Translations under genes and position numbers: made by a program
Shown: positions 36,401-47,300 of the stretch, piece by piece
How the letters are laid out: each line of letters opens with the position of its first letter
Position numbering within the stretch: the first letter of the stretch is position 1
The notes under the pieces: generated by a model
What the model saw: the letters and a program-made list of their open reading frames with translations, nothing else
Told to the model about the DNA's origin: nothing
Databases searched by the model: none
Source: Micractinium sp. NFX-FRZ
Taxonomy: Eukaryota; Chlorophyta; Trebouxiophyceae; Chlorellales; Chlorellaceae
Reading direction: 5' to 3'
Assembly: GCA_029339195.1 (NCBI GenBank)
Contig: JAPTJF010000276.1
Location: forward strand, 19,901 to 83,900
DNA length: 64,000 nt

Positions 36401-37254
36401 CCTCCCTTCTGGGCGGCGGCGTGGTGGGCTACGTCATGTACGACACAACGCACTGGGCGCTGCACTCGGGCAGGTGCGGGCCGCCGGGTGCCTACATGGT
36501 GCCATATGCCTGCTGCCAATACCGCCCCCCGGCCGGCGGTGCTGCGTGGGCGCGCTGGGCAGGCGGCTGGGTGGCAGGGACGGCGGGGCATGCGTGCGCC
36601 CCATAGCCAGCACATCTCCCTCCTTTGCAGGCAGTCTAGTGGCTGTCACACATTGCCCCTGCGGGCCCCCACCCACACCCACCAGCACCGCTCCCAGCCC
36701 CGTCGTTTAACCCCCGTCCTTTTCCACCTCCCCACACGCTGCAGGGCGGAGTGGCTGTGTGGTCACATCCTGAAGACGAGCCACATGGACCACCACTATG
36801 TGGATGAGACTGTGGGCTACGGCATCTCCTCCACCCTGTATGACCACCTGTTCAGCTCCATGAGCAAGGTGGGGGCAACGAACACACGGCAGCCGAGGGA
36901 GCAGCTGAGGGGCTTGTGTGTCCCACGGATGAGAAAAGGGGGGGAGTGGCTGGGTGCAATGAGACTGTTGGCTCATGGGGTGCCTCCTTGTCACGATTGA
37001 GGGCCTAATCAGGGTGAACAGAACGGGGAGGGTGTGAAGTGAGAAAGAGGGCTTGAGGGTGCGCAAGGCGGGGAGAAGGGTGGGCTACGGCACCTCAGCC
37101 ACCCCTCCACGGCCGCTACAGGCCCGGTCACACCACTGCGCCACCACCCCGTCACCCCCTCGCCCCACTGCCCCATCAACCTATCAACCCATCTCCGTCT
37201 CCCGCCCCACCCCGCCACCCTGCCATGCAGCACCTGTTGAAGAAGATGAGCTGA
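33414..37254 (+). CDS. FAH1: fatty acid 2-hydroxylase with N-terminal cytochrome b5 domain
   Basis: A di-iron ER membrane enzyme that hydroxylates C2 of the fatty acyl chain of ceramides. Exons: 33414-33581, 34137-34328, 34785-34894, 35079-35225, 35602-35664, 36014-36122, 36391-36473, 36745-36868, 37231-37254; 1020 nt, 339 aa. Residues 15-98 are cytochrome b5, with heme ligands His51 in LMHPGG and His80 in GHAHSKGARALL. The hydroxylase part has hydrophobic segments and the family's histidine clusters: LLEYSIHRFLFHF, EWHFMVHGHHHKYPMD followed by FDRLVFPP, YDTTHWALHSG, and HILKTSHMDHHYVDE with GYGISSTLYD. The fused b5 domain resembles yeast Scs7 and animal FA2H; Arabidopsis FAH proteins lack it. 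Intron 4 starts with GC (35226), and a copy of that exon end lies 100 bp further on. The terminal exon (HLLKKMS) is the least certain. Confidence 0.94.
34336..34580 (+). repeat. nested tandem duplications and (TG)n in FAH intron 2
   Basis: A cacgtcacagctgcttgtg unit with a (TG)n tail occurs twice (34336-34405). A unit of about 90 bp beginning near ttgccctctgcggggg then occurs twice (34408-34494 and 34495-34575). Confidence 0.85.
35299..35348 (+). repeat. intronic echo of FAH exon 4 donor edge
   Basis: The exon 4 end and intron start (35197-35245) recur about 105 bp downstream, including tactccatccacaggcgcg. The copy is out of phase by one base, so it cannot replace the real exon end. Confidence 0.9.
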
Positions 37255-38395
37255 GCACCTGCCGACAGCAGGGCGACAGCGCCGGCACTGCCCGTCTGTC
37301 AGCGCTCGTGCGGCCTGCCTGCCGTCATGACCAACGCTGCCGCCGCCCAAGAACAACGCTGTCGCGGGTTGAGAGGCCCGGGCGCGCTGTGTGTGTGCTG
37401 CACCTGCGCCCCCAAGACTGGGGCGCGGCGTGAGTGACACGGGTGCTGCCTGCGCCGCTGCCCGCGCCACTTCCTGCCCCTCCACCCACGCCTGCCTCAA
37501 ACCTGACCTGACCTGCCACCCTCCTGTGTTGGGGTGCCCGCCACTTGACACACACACCCCGCACTATGCCGCCCGCACCTCACCTCACCCCGCCTCACCT
37601 CGCCTGCACCCCTCACACAACGTATGCCCTCCCTCACTGCTGTGCCTCAAACTTGATCTACAACACACCACGTCGCGCCCGGCGCCCGGCGCCCGGTTAG
37701 GCCGGCCCCCAGCCTGCACCTCCTCTCACCTTTCTTTTATTGGAACGATGCCCCCCCACTTACCTTACCTGGTCAAAACGCCCCACACTCGCCCAGCTTT
37801 CAACACCAGCCCTCACTCACTTGTACTTTTCACCCGGCCCAAGCGGCGCCCTGGGCAGCCGGGGGCCCTCCACTTGCCCCCTGGATATCTGCCCCGGCAA
37901 GCTCGACTTGCGGCGGCGCCGGCCATGCAGCAGCGCGCGTCGTGTAGCGCACATCCCTGCTGCTGGGCGCTGCCGGCCCTGGCGGCAGCCCCCCCTGCTG
38001 TGCGGGGGGAGGAGCCGTCAGCTCATCTTTGTCTTCTTTTGTCCTCAACTCAAATTGCAAGCTCATGTGGCTCAACCACGCAGCGCCCACAGTTGCGGTA
38101 CGTTGTCGTGCTGGCCAGCCACTGCCTGGTGCTTTGCTGCCTCGAGGCAGCGCGGTGGCCTCAGTTACACTGTACTGCAGCCGTTGCCACTGGCAATCAG
38201 TGGGGAGAGGATCCTCGGTATCCGCGCCACAAATCTAGCCCATGCCATGCTGCGGGCCAGCCGCGTCCCGGTGCCGTGTCCTTGTCAGGTTTTCTCGTCC
38301 TGGTGCGCGTGTATGAGAAAGGGGGCGGCACTCACGTTTTCAGTTCGCGCCCAAATCTGGCACTGCCAGCCTGGCACGTGGTCCTGCAGTGCACC
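37255..38395 (+). other. region between FAH and the Cys-rich unknown gene
   Basis: 1.1 kb of CT-rich DNA. It may hold 5' exons of the next gene (an ATG at 38064 opens MWLNHAAPTVA before a GT), but I could not build a model that keeps phase. Confidence 0.4.
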
Positions 38396-39884
38396 ATGCC
38401 CTCCCTCGGCTTCCGCAGCACGTTCATTATCTACAACGTCATTACCCAGCATCCACCCCTTCACCAGCAGCACACTCCAACGAGTATAAAACGCACCCTG
38501 AACCCAAGTCTCTTGGAGGCCGGCGCCCTGTCCCATACCAACGCATCCATGTGCCCTTCAACCACCGCGCACTTGACGAGGAAGGAGCCGTGGAGCGCTG
38601 CTCTCACCGACCTGCTCGACGGTCCCACCGTGGTGGGGACCCCTTCACACACCCTTCGTGAACCCCCTGTGAAGCCCGAGCGCCCGTGCAGCCAACAGGT
38701 GATAGGGGTCAGTGTCTGAGAGCGAGCTGGACGCAGCGGGGGAGCGACAGGCTGCGCGTTGGGATGCACACTCCCGCCTGGCGCCAGTACCGGCGGCGGC
38801 GGCGGGCGGCAGGACCGTTGTCTAGGACTTCTTTGGCATGCCCCCTGGGATGGCAGCCCGCCTTGCGTGCACAGATCCTTCCCATGCATACATCCATGCA
38901 CGCTACCTCCCTTGCAATCATTTGTGGGCACCCCTTTCCTGCCCCCCGGGCTGAGAAGTACCCTCCCATACATCCTCCCATTGGCTGCCATGCACACGCT
39001 GTGCCTGCTCACACGCCTCGCTGCCCTTGTGCCGGTCCGTCATCCCAACCTCTCCCCTCCCTGGTGCAGCCAGCCGACCGCGAGGACATGCAGGCAGCAG
39101 AGGAAATGCTGGCAGCAGAGCTGCTGGAGGCAAGCCTGGCGGAGCTGGAGTGCGCCGCTGCCGCCGCACTGCAGGCGCTGCCGGCAGCCGCCGCCACGGC
39201 TGCGCTCATTGCCGGCGGGGGCAGCGCTGCCAGCGCCGCGGCCGAGCTGGGCCGGCTGTTCCCGGGCGCCTGCAGCGTCAGCATCTGCTGCGCCGACCGC
39301 GCCTGCGGCGGCCGCCTCACGCTGAACCCCGGAGCTGGCACGTGCACCGTGCAGCGCTGCACGTGCCACGTGCCCGCGCTGGCACGCCTGGCGGCTGGCG
39401 GGCTGTGTGCCTGCCACGTGGACGGCTGCCAGCCTGGCCAACAGCTGGTGGGGTCGTTCGTGCTGCTGCTGGGTCGGGAGCTGGCGCAGAGTTATAAAGA
39501 GCAGCACGAGGTGGGTCAGGGGTGTGAGGCCGAACATGGGTGGGTGAAAGAGTCTGTGCACAATTGCTCCGAAACAGGCGGGCTGGAGTGGGGCGGGCAG
39601 TCCGGGGTAAGGCGGGGCGGGCTGCCAGGTGTGAGGTATGGGGGAGGCATAATCCCACTGTGGGCCTCTTGGCTGGACCGCCTCTCAGCCTGGCTGCCTG
39701 CTGGGATGCCGGCTGCTCACCCAGTGCCTGCCCATCTCCCCCTGCGCCGCAGGCCCTGCACAGCAGCATGGCCGCCGACCTGAGGCGCACCGGGCGGGTG
39801 GAGGCCCCACTGGCCCCCTCTCTGCTACAGCCCATCAAGGCAGCTGCCCGCAGCCTGTGGCCCAGCCCAGCCGCCGCCTGTTGA
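38396..39884 (+). CDS. unknown Cys-rich protein (5' end uncertain)
   Basis: Not recognised. The supported exons are 39070-39510 and 39753-39884. A likely first exon is 38396-38698, which ends CSQQ before GT and joins in phase 0, giving 291 aa. The middle exon begins PADREDMQAAEEMLAAELLE, an acidic helix followed by an Ala-rich helix. It then has a Cys/His cluster: ACSVSICCADRACGGRLTL, VQRCTCHV and GLCACHVDGCQPG. The end is helical (GRELAQSYKEQHEALHSSM). The spacing of the cysteines fits no zinc-finger type I know. The first exon has weak coding bias, so the start could lie elsewhere. A TGTAA lies 133 nt after the stop. Confidence 0.5.
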
Positions 39885-41069
39885 CAGGGGGCCCCGCCCC
39901 GCTGCTCGCCGCCTGAAGTGTATCCATGGCATGCCGCCTGACCGGCGAGCCGCCCCCGCCTTTCCAGACAGTTTTCCCTGCCTGCTCCTCTTGCCCTTCC
40001 CTCATGCTCAGGCACATGTAACCCCTTCCCGCATCGCCCCCCTTGAGAGTGTCCACCCGTCTTTCCGAATCACCCCCCTTGAACGTATCCGCCTGTCGCC
40101 GTTTGCGCACCGCTTCCCTGCTGCCCCACAGACTGCAGCCACTGCTCTCCTTCCCGCCGGCACCATTCCGTGCGCCCGCTTGACAGACCCCTGCGACACT
40201 TGCCGCCCTTTTGCCTCTTTCATTCAGCAACACAGTGCGCTGCACTGGCACGCTGCCTGTCCGGCCCTGCCGGCAGTGGCCCCCCCGTTCTTTCCACTGC
40301 GGCGTCCAGGTCTAATTCACACGACACATGTTGCCCTCCCACCTATCACCCCTCCCATCACTCTCTTGCCCTCATCACTCACCAATTCATGCACCCGCTC
40401 TTCACTCATCACTCCACTCAACAAAGGGTGCTAGGGTGCCTCAGGGCGGGGGTTGACCGCCACACTTGTAAGCGGGCCCTGTTGTTAGCAGCCACCTTAC
40501 CGTGTGTGTGCTCTGCCCACCAGCCCTCGCGTCTTCCGGCAAGTTTTCACGCACTCTCAGTTGTAAGCTCCTCTTCTCCCCTCACCGCGTCCCATGTACT
40601 CACACCACTGCCTTCCGCTTCATTTTGCCTCCCTGATCCCTGCACCCCTTACTTCCAAACAAGGACTGCCACACAGCAACAGAGCACGCTGGACCTCGCG
40701 TCAATTGCAACACAGCATCCGCTGCCTCTGGCAGACAGCAGCACCCCGCACTGTGCGGCACACACAGCACACGGTGCAGAGACGCCTGCGCAGCATGACA
40801 CGTGTGTGTAAGACAGATCATAAACATGAGATAGCTGTGGAACGCAGACAATAGACAAAGGGCCCAACAGGTCATAAACAGGAGAGGGCGCTGCACATTG
40901 CCTCACCCAGCCAGCTGGCAGCCAGCAGGGGGCAGCCAGCGCAGAGTGCACGGCAAGGGCGGTTTGTGCCCACAGCACAGGCAAGATCAAGTTTAGCAGG
41001 GTTGCAGGAAAAGAGGCGCGCTGGTAGCAGCGGCGCCGGCCGGGGCAGGCCAAGCAGTCGAAGCGCGCT
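39885..41069. other. convergent intergenic region
   Basis: 1.2 kb of 3' flanking DNA with a short imperfect repeat around 40035-40100 (cccccttgagagtgtccacc and a near copy) and CT/CA-rich tracts. No coding signal is visible. Confidence 0.55.
40017..40021 (+). terminator. TGTAA poly(A) signal of the Cys-rich unknown gene
   Basis: TGTAA lies 133 nt after the TGA at 39882-39884. More copies occur at about 40466 and 40561. Confidence 0.55.
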
Positions 41070-43892
41070 TTAGACAATCAGCTTGGGCAGCCCCTGAGCG
41101 TCGCTGCCCATCTTGCTGCCCGCAACGCCGTCCTGCGCCTGCTCCTGCGCCTGCGCCTGCTGATCGTCCGCATCGCGCGCCCCTGCGCCGCCCATGTCGG
41201 TGGCCCCGCCGCCCAGCTGGTGCGCCTGCTGCGCCTGCTGGGCCCGCTGCGCCGCCAGCTCGGCCTGAGACACCTTGTGCTTGCCACCCACACGCTTGCT
41301 GGCAGCGACACCGATGTCCTCCTCAAAACCGGCGCCGGCAGCCGCACCCTCGGTTGCGCCGGCCGCTGCCCCGCCAGCACCTGCGCCCCCAGTTGCACTG
41401 TCGGCAGCAGCGCCGCCGGCGGCTGCGTCAGCGCCTTCTTCTTCAGCTGTGCCGCCACGCTGGCCCACCGCCGCGCCAGTCACACTACTGGCGCCGCCGC
41501 TGGTGTCGACAGCCCCGAACAGCGCGTTGATTCTAGCGTCGTCCGCCCCTGCTGCCTTGGCTGCCTCGGCAGCCTTGGCTGCGGCGGTCAGAGTGAGGGG
41601 CTTCTCTCCAGCGGAGCCGGTGTCTTGTGGGTGCAGGTGGTCGCCGGCTGCCATGCCGGCGCCGGCGCCGCGGTGTCCCGCCGCTCCCGTGCCCGCCTGC
41701 CCGCCGGCGCCCGCTGCCGCCACGCCGGCGCCGCCAGCGGTTGCAGCCTCGTCCCCAGCCCCGATTTGGTAGATGGCCTGCTGGTTGGCCAGCGCATCCG
41801 CCGCCTGCTGCTGCTTGCTGCCGGCCGCATCAGTCGCGGCCTGGCCGTCAGCAGCGCCAGAACCTCCCGTGGCCTGCGTGGCGGCGTCCGCAGACCCAGA
41901 GGCGGCGGCACCGGCCCCGTCTGCCGCAGCCAGTGCCTGGCCCAGGGTGTTGCCAATCGTGGTACCGCTCGCACTGGCGCTGTCGTCAGTGGCGGTGGCG
42001 GTGGCTGCGGCAGCGGCGGCGGCATTGTCGACGCCTGCACCCCCGGCAGCCTGCCCGGCCTGCGCTGCCCCCGCCGCGCCTTCCACTACGCCTTGCGCCG
42101 CGTCAGCGCCACCGGCGGATGCACTGCCGTCGGCACCAGCCCCCGCGGATGCTGTCGCCGCATCAGCAGCTGCATCAGCGGATGCCTGCGCTTGCCCATC
42201 CCCGTCCTCATCCGACATCGATCGCTGCTCGTCAGCTGCAGCCACGGCGGCCTGCACAGAGTTGAGCTGCCCGGCGGCCTGCGCCAGCTGCGAGGCGGAG
42301 CGCAGGGCGGGGCGCGGCGGGGCGGGGAAGCAGGTGAGGGCGGCAGGGTTAGGGCCTGGACTAGGGTTGCACCCCAGACACCTGGAGCCACAAAGACCTG
42401 GCCCACAACAGACGCCACCAGGTGTACCGCCCCCCGCCCCACACTTTGTGTTGCTTGTGTCTTCGCTGAGACGGAGGTCCACCCGCATCGTGCAACTGTG
42501 CCACGTCATCCACCGACGCCCCCCACAGCCCGGGGTCCACCCCCGTCCCAACATGCATGCATGCAAGCAGAATCAATGCTGGGCGGCGGTGCGGTGCTCC
42601 TTGCACCTTGCCCTGCAGCCCCCCTTTGCCACCTTGCTTCCCTTGCCGTCCCAGCCCCAATCCCGGTTGATGCACTTCAAAACGGGCATGCCTATCTGCC
42701 CACCTTGCCCTGCAGCTCGCCCTGTTCATCCCCCATGCGGCCCACAAGGTGAGCAACCCCGCCTGATACAGCTCAAGCAAACCCCGTGTTATACAGCTTA
42801 CAGCTCAATCAAATCCCATGTTATACAGCTTACAACTAACAAACCCGCCTTGCACAGCTCAACAGAAACCCGTGTTGGCACCAGCCCCACCTTGGCCTGC
42901 AGCTCCGCCACCTCATCCGCCATGCCCCGGCTGCGCTCAGAGCACAGCTGGGCCGCCTGCTTGGCGTTCTCAGCCTCCTTCTTCAGGCCTGCCTCCTGGT
43001 CTTGCAGCTGCAAGCAGGGTGGGTGCACGTTTGACAAGCAGTGGGATGATACAGGGCTGGGTTTTGGCAACACGAGCAGCACCCAGCTAGGCGGCGCCTC
43101 GCCGTGGCACAGGGCGTGAGGCGCCTGGCGCACCTCACAGCTTGTGGTAGCACGAGCACCAAGTGCACGAGCAACAAGTGAAGTATTTTCCAGCACCACG
43201 GAGCTCACCGTGGCCACGTCCTCGTGTGCCTAGCGCACTTCCAGTTTAGAGCAAGCATCAAACCAGCATCAACCCAACTCACCGTGGCCAGGTCTTCGTG
43301 CGCCTGGCGCAGCTCCGCTGCCTGCTTCTTCAGGGTGGCGCCTGCCGAGGCCGCCTCCCCGCCCATGGCCTCCACATTGTCCTTCATCGACTTGAGCGAC
43401 TTGCTCAGGCTGGCCTTGCCCGCCTCTGCAGTGGCGGCAAGAAACACGTGTGAAGTGTTGTCATACAATTGGGGAAAAGAACATAGCATGCCTTGCTAAT
43501 CGTGGGTGCCCCTGATCACGGAGGACGAATAGGCAGGAACCCACACTCTGCCGCCCCCCCGCACATGTCTGGCCGGCAAAAAACAGCGCAGACGAGGGCA
43601 GCACGGCGTGGCCATCCCGCCCCGCCCCCGCTGCCACACAGCACGGCGGGGCGCCCAACAAGAGCAACAAGAACCCGCCGGCGGCGCCGGCAGCGAGCCA
43701 CCCCACCGCCCGCCCTGACGCATGCCCACCTGCGCGCGCCAGCTGGTCCCGAAGTTGGTTGTTCTCGCTCTGTGCTGAGCGCAGCGCCAGCAGGGACACC
43801 GCCGCCAGGATGGCGCACACCATCATTGTGAAGGTGAGGCACAGGATGCGGACGTTTGTCTGCCGTGGCCGCGGCCGCTGGTTCAGCGACAT
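41070..43892 (-). CDS. unknown signal-anchored coiled-coil protein with Ala-rich tail
   Basis: Not recognised. Exons: 43730-43892, 43283-43425, 42891-43007 and 41070-42287; 1641 nt, 546 aa. A possible 18-nt phase-0 microexon (about 42722-42705, GELQGK) would extend the coiled coil. The start MSLNQRPRPRQTNVR is short and basic. One hydrophobic segment follows at about residues 15-37 (ILCLTFTMMVCAILAAVSLL), predicting a type II membrane anchor. Then comes a coiled coil (LRSAQSENNQLRDQLARA and later KKQAAELRQAHEDLAT). The last exon is about 400 residues of Ala/Gly/Thr/Asp-rich low-complexity sequence ending GLPKLIV. The architecture resembles Golgi or ER single-pass coiled-coil proteins, but that is inference. 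It is head-to-head with XPA. One exon edge is echoed in an intron. Confidence 0.65.
42770..42880 (-). repeat. short tandem repeat in intron 3 of the coiled-coil gene
   Basis: A unit of about 30-38 bp containing ttatacagcttacagctcaa-type sequence is repeated three to four times. Confidence 0.75.
43201..43245 (-). repeat. intronic echo of exon 2 donor edge in the coiled-coil gene
   Basis: The exon 2 end and donor (43276-43316, coding ELRQAHEDLAT) recur 75 bp downstream in intron 2. The copy reads EVR-stop-AHEDVAT, with the Gln codon now TAG, yet its donor sequence GTGAGC is intact. A fainter third unit lies near 43107-43130. Confidence 0.9.
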
Positions 43893-44529
43893 GGCTGCTG
43901 CTGCTGCTGTCGGCGGTGGGATGCCGGGATAGCCTGGGAGCTGCAGAGGGGCGGTGGTGGGGTGGGACGCGGGCGGCAATTGTGGAGCAGGCAGGCAGCA
44001 GGGGGCGGGAGCGGCGGCAAGGGCAGACGGGACCGCAGCGGTCCGCCTCGGCTGCCCTACAAGCAGCACGCCGGGTCTTCAATTGGGTGTGGGAAGACAA
44101 CCAACAGTTTGGCCTGCAGCGCCCACCTCACTGCGACCCGCGTGTGGACCCGAGGCGAACAAGACGAAGCCGACCAAAATGCCGGATAGCAGGCAGGCCG
44201 TCTGCACTTGCAACCGGCGGAAACTCCTTCGTGTAGTGCACTCTCCGCTAGAGATACGCGCTGGAGGCTGAGAGGTCGCCAAGGGTGCTGTCCGTCGCTT
44301 GCTTGCCCTGAGGCACTCTGTCAAGCCTGCAGCGATGCCAGGACCCACTGGCAAAGTCTGTAGCCCAGTGGCAGGGGAATCGGCCCAAATGGCGAGGGTT
44401 TCGTGGTCCCTGAGGTACAGGCCAGGCAGTACATGCTCCCTTGCGATAACCTGGGCCTCTGAGACTCGAAACTTCATCCGATTTGCTATCCGAGATCTGC
44501 TACGACTTTGAGAGGCGCAGGAAGGGACA
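43893..44529. other. divergent promoter region of the coiled-coil gene and XPA
   Basis: 637 bp lie between start codons. No exon or known motif stands out. Confidence 0.5.
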
Positions 44530-46238
44530 ATGGAGGGGGGCTTCTTGCCCGAGCCCGAGCCTCCCGCCTGGGACCCCCAGAGGCAGCAGCCCTGGAACCA
44601 GCAGCCTCCGTTAGCCCAGCACCAGCAGCCTCCCACAACCAAGCAGCCGCAGCAGCACTGGGCGCCGCCAGCTGCCGCCGCTGCCGCGCCGCCGGGCCGC
44701 TACGTGCCGCCCTCTGCGGCGCCCTACAACCTTCCGCCGCCCGGCGGAGACACCCAGTTGGAGGCCCAGGGCGGGTGCAGCCGCTGCCCCAGCCTGAGCT
44801 TCAACAGCGAGTGGCACAAGGCGTTTAGCGTGGTGCTGTGCAGCCAGTGCAAGCGCAACGAGCCGCTCATTAGCAAGGTGGGCGGAGGTGTTGCATTGTG
44901 CAATTGGTTGGCATGTGGAAAGAGTGCATGCAGTCTGTGCATGCGGCGGAGACCGGCGCAGTGGCCGCCGTGGGGCAGCTGTGGCGCCTTCAATCTGTGC
45001 GCTGGCACTCCCTGCGGGCGCCAGGGCAGGCGGCGGGACGGCCCAAGGCGGAGCGTGGCGGCTGCTCTGCTTTGCATGCGACCGGCGTCTGCTCGCCCTG
45101 CACCCCTCAGCCGCCAGCCGTGCCACATCGCCCTGTCCCACCCCTGCACCTGCCCTGCACCTGCAGAGCACGGCCAAGCAGCGGTACAGCGTGTCCGATT
45201 CCGACCTGTCCCGCCTGGGCAGCCTGCGCAAGTCCAACCCGCACAAGAAGGACTGGCAGGCGATGCACCTGTACATGGAGAGCCAGGTGCGTGGCGGTGG
45301 GTGGTGTGTGTCCGTGTGTTTGCCTGCTGTTGCTGTCGTGCCGCCTGCTCTGCCGCCATTGCGAACCATTGTACACGGGAGACGAGCAGGCAGGGGGAGG
45401 GAGAGGGAGGGCGGCTTCCTTGGCTGCTGCTACGTTATCATGCCTAAAAAAGAGGCCCGCAGAGTGGAATCATTCGCGAGTTTTCCATGAGTTTGGTTGT
45501 TATCATGCGTGTGCCCCTCACAAGTTGACGGACCTGCACAGCCAGGCACGTGTGAGTTGCACGCCACCCCCATTCATTTGGGTGGGCTCTTCCTGCTCGT
45601 TATAATGATGCACCTCTCCATGGGGAGCCAGGCAAGCGGGCATCCCATTCCCCCACCACCCTGGGCCCTCGCAGGTGGCGCTGGTTGCGCACGACAAGTA
45701 TGGCGGGGCGCAGGGGCTGCAGCAGCACCAGCTCTCCAAAGTGGAGGCTCAGATGGAGGGCAGGCTCAAGGTGGGTCCATGCGTCCATGTTTGGAGTGCG
45801 GGGTGGATATAGGTGCAGTTGGGCGGGCATGCCACGGTGGGGAGCAAAGGTGTGCTGGAAGGGCAGGGGTGGGGGCAAGGTGTGGCAATGCAGGGCCGGC
45901 ATCTTTAGCATGACACAGCGTGGCACAGCAGGGCTGGCAGGGCAGGGCAGGGCCAAGGGGGAGCGCTGAGCTGGTGCTGCTGAGGTTGCAGGGCAGGCTG
46001 CGGTGCGCGCTGTCCTGCGCATTTTACAGTTCATGTCTCTGTCCGACCTGCCGCCTCTCTACCCCACCCACCCACCCGCCACCGCCTGCAGCGCCGGGCC
46101 GAGGAGAAGCGGCGGGAGGCGGCGGAGGCGGCACGGCTGGAGCGCATCAGGCAGCGGATATCGGAGGAGCAGCAGGGGCGGCAGCGGGGGGAGTTGGAGG
46201 GCGCTGCTGCCAGCGGCAGCGACGTGGAGGAGATCTGA
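44530..46238 (+). CDS. XPA: XPA-type DNA damage verification protein of nucleotide excision repair
   Basis: XPA binds kinked DNA and RPA/TFIIH and verifies lesions in nucleotide excision repair. Exons: 44530-44877, 45167-45286, 45675-45770, 46092-46238; 711 nt, 236 aa (human XPA is 273). The zinc finger is C83-x2-C86-x17-C104-x2-C107 in CSRCPSLSF and LCSQCKRN, exactly the XPA spacing. It is followed by the XPA_C-like region: LISKSTAKQRYSVSDSDL, RKSNPHKKDWQAMHLYMESQ, VALVAHDKYGGAQGL and a long charged C-terminal helix (RLKRRAEEKRREAAEAARLE). The N-terminal 80 residues are Pro/Gln-rich and disordered. Arabidopsis is generally described as lacking a clear XPA, so its presence in a green alga is of note. 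Intron 2 carries an echo of the exon 2 end. Confidence 0.92.
45601..45641 (+). repeat. intronic echo of XPA exon 2 donor edge
   Basis: The exon 2 end (45260-45290, coding AMHLYMESQ) recurs about 345 bp downstream, just before exon 3, as gatgcacctctccatgggga and the bases after it. The copy is followed by GCAAGC instead of the real GTGCGT. Confidence 0.7.
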
Positions 46239-47300
46239 CTGATTCCAAACCCACAGTGTGTGATCGCTCCAACCCTCATTTCCCTCTCACGTGCAGAGTT
46301 GGCCACGGCCTTCCTGCCACGCCCTCACGCCTGCCGGCTCGCAATGCCCGCCGCTACGGTCTTTCTGCATACACACTGCCTGTGGAATGACGTTGCTGCA
46401 TACATACGCATGGGAATGGCACCACTAGCTGGCCTGCTGCTTCAGCTGTACACACTTGGTTTCACCCCATCTCACGGCCCCGCTGCTCTGAACGAACCGT
46501 CCAGCGGCTGCCTTACCCTCTCCTTGCTCTGTCCACACTCATTCCACATGCTCTTTGCTGCTGCTGCTCCGCTGCTCTGTTTCTCACTGTTTTTGCCTCC
46601 AACCATCTGATACATCAATTCTCACGCCTCTTATGCATCCCACTGCTTACCTCCACTCTTGGCAACTATTTCGTTTGAGCCTGCAAAGCATGGCAGCATC
46701 AACTAGCGAGCAAGCAGATGGTAGCTTCACTGAGAGGGCGTGCGATGTCGCAGACGAAGAGACATATGGACGTTATCACGTTGGCTGCTCCTCCTATCAA
46801 CCAACAAATCTGTGTCGCGAATCCCCATTTCACGCCGCCCCTGCACCGCTGTTGTCCTGCATGCGCTGCCTTGATGCATAAGCTGCAGACACAGGTGCCA
46901 GCAGTGTTCTGACTTTCTTTGCAATACTCATGCCCAAAGCACAGGCCAGACGATAGTGTTGAGTGGCAGGCAGGGGTCAGGCTCAACAGCCCGGGGGCCC
47001 ACCACCGCTGGCCCGGTGGCCCGCCAGCATGGCGGGCTCAGCACGCCTGGCCTGGCTCCCGCGCAAAATTGGTCAGCACTGCTATTGTAACGTTCCCGTG
47101 GGCCCAGCTGCACAGGAACGCTGCTAAGCGCGCAGACCCGACCCACACCCTCGCGCCCTACCCTCTCCGCGCCGCTCCAATCTGCATGTATAGCGCTTGA
47201 GCACCGGAGCGCTGTAAACAACGCTCGTACAGGCCGGCCCAAGCCATAGAAGCCCCGCCCACTTCTCGGCCTGAACCCTTTATCACGCCTCGCTTCGAGC
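46239..47300 (+). other. region between XPA and the ankyrin-MYND gene
   Basis: 1.06 kb with no coding signal. A TGTAA at 47086-47090 is far from the XPA stop. The 47180-47300 part is probably the promoter and 5' UTR of the next gene. Confidence 0.5.

Noticed and set aside
37078..37112. copy of part of FAH exon 8 (gtgggctacggcac)
   Set aside because: The match is short and does not span a splice junction, so it is too weak to include.
42703..42757. extra coiled-coil exon reading GRMGDEQGELQGK
   Set aside because: The only upstream AG puts it out of phase with the preceding exon; only an 18-nt microexon would fit. It is mentioned with the gene and not listed separately.
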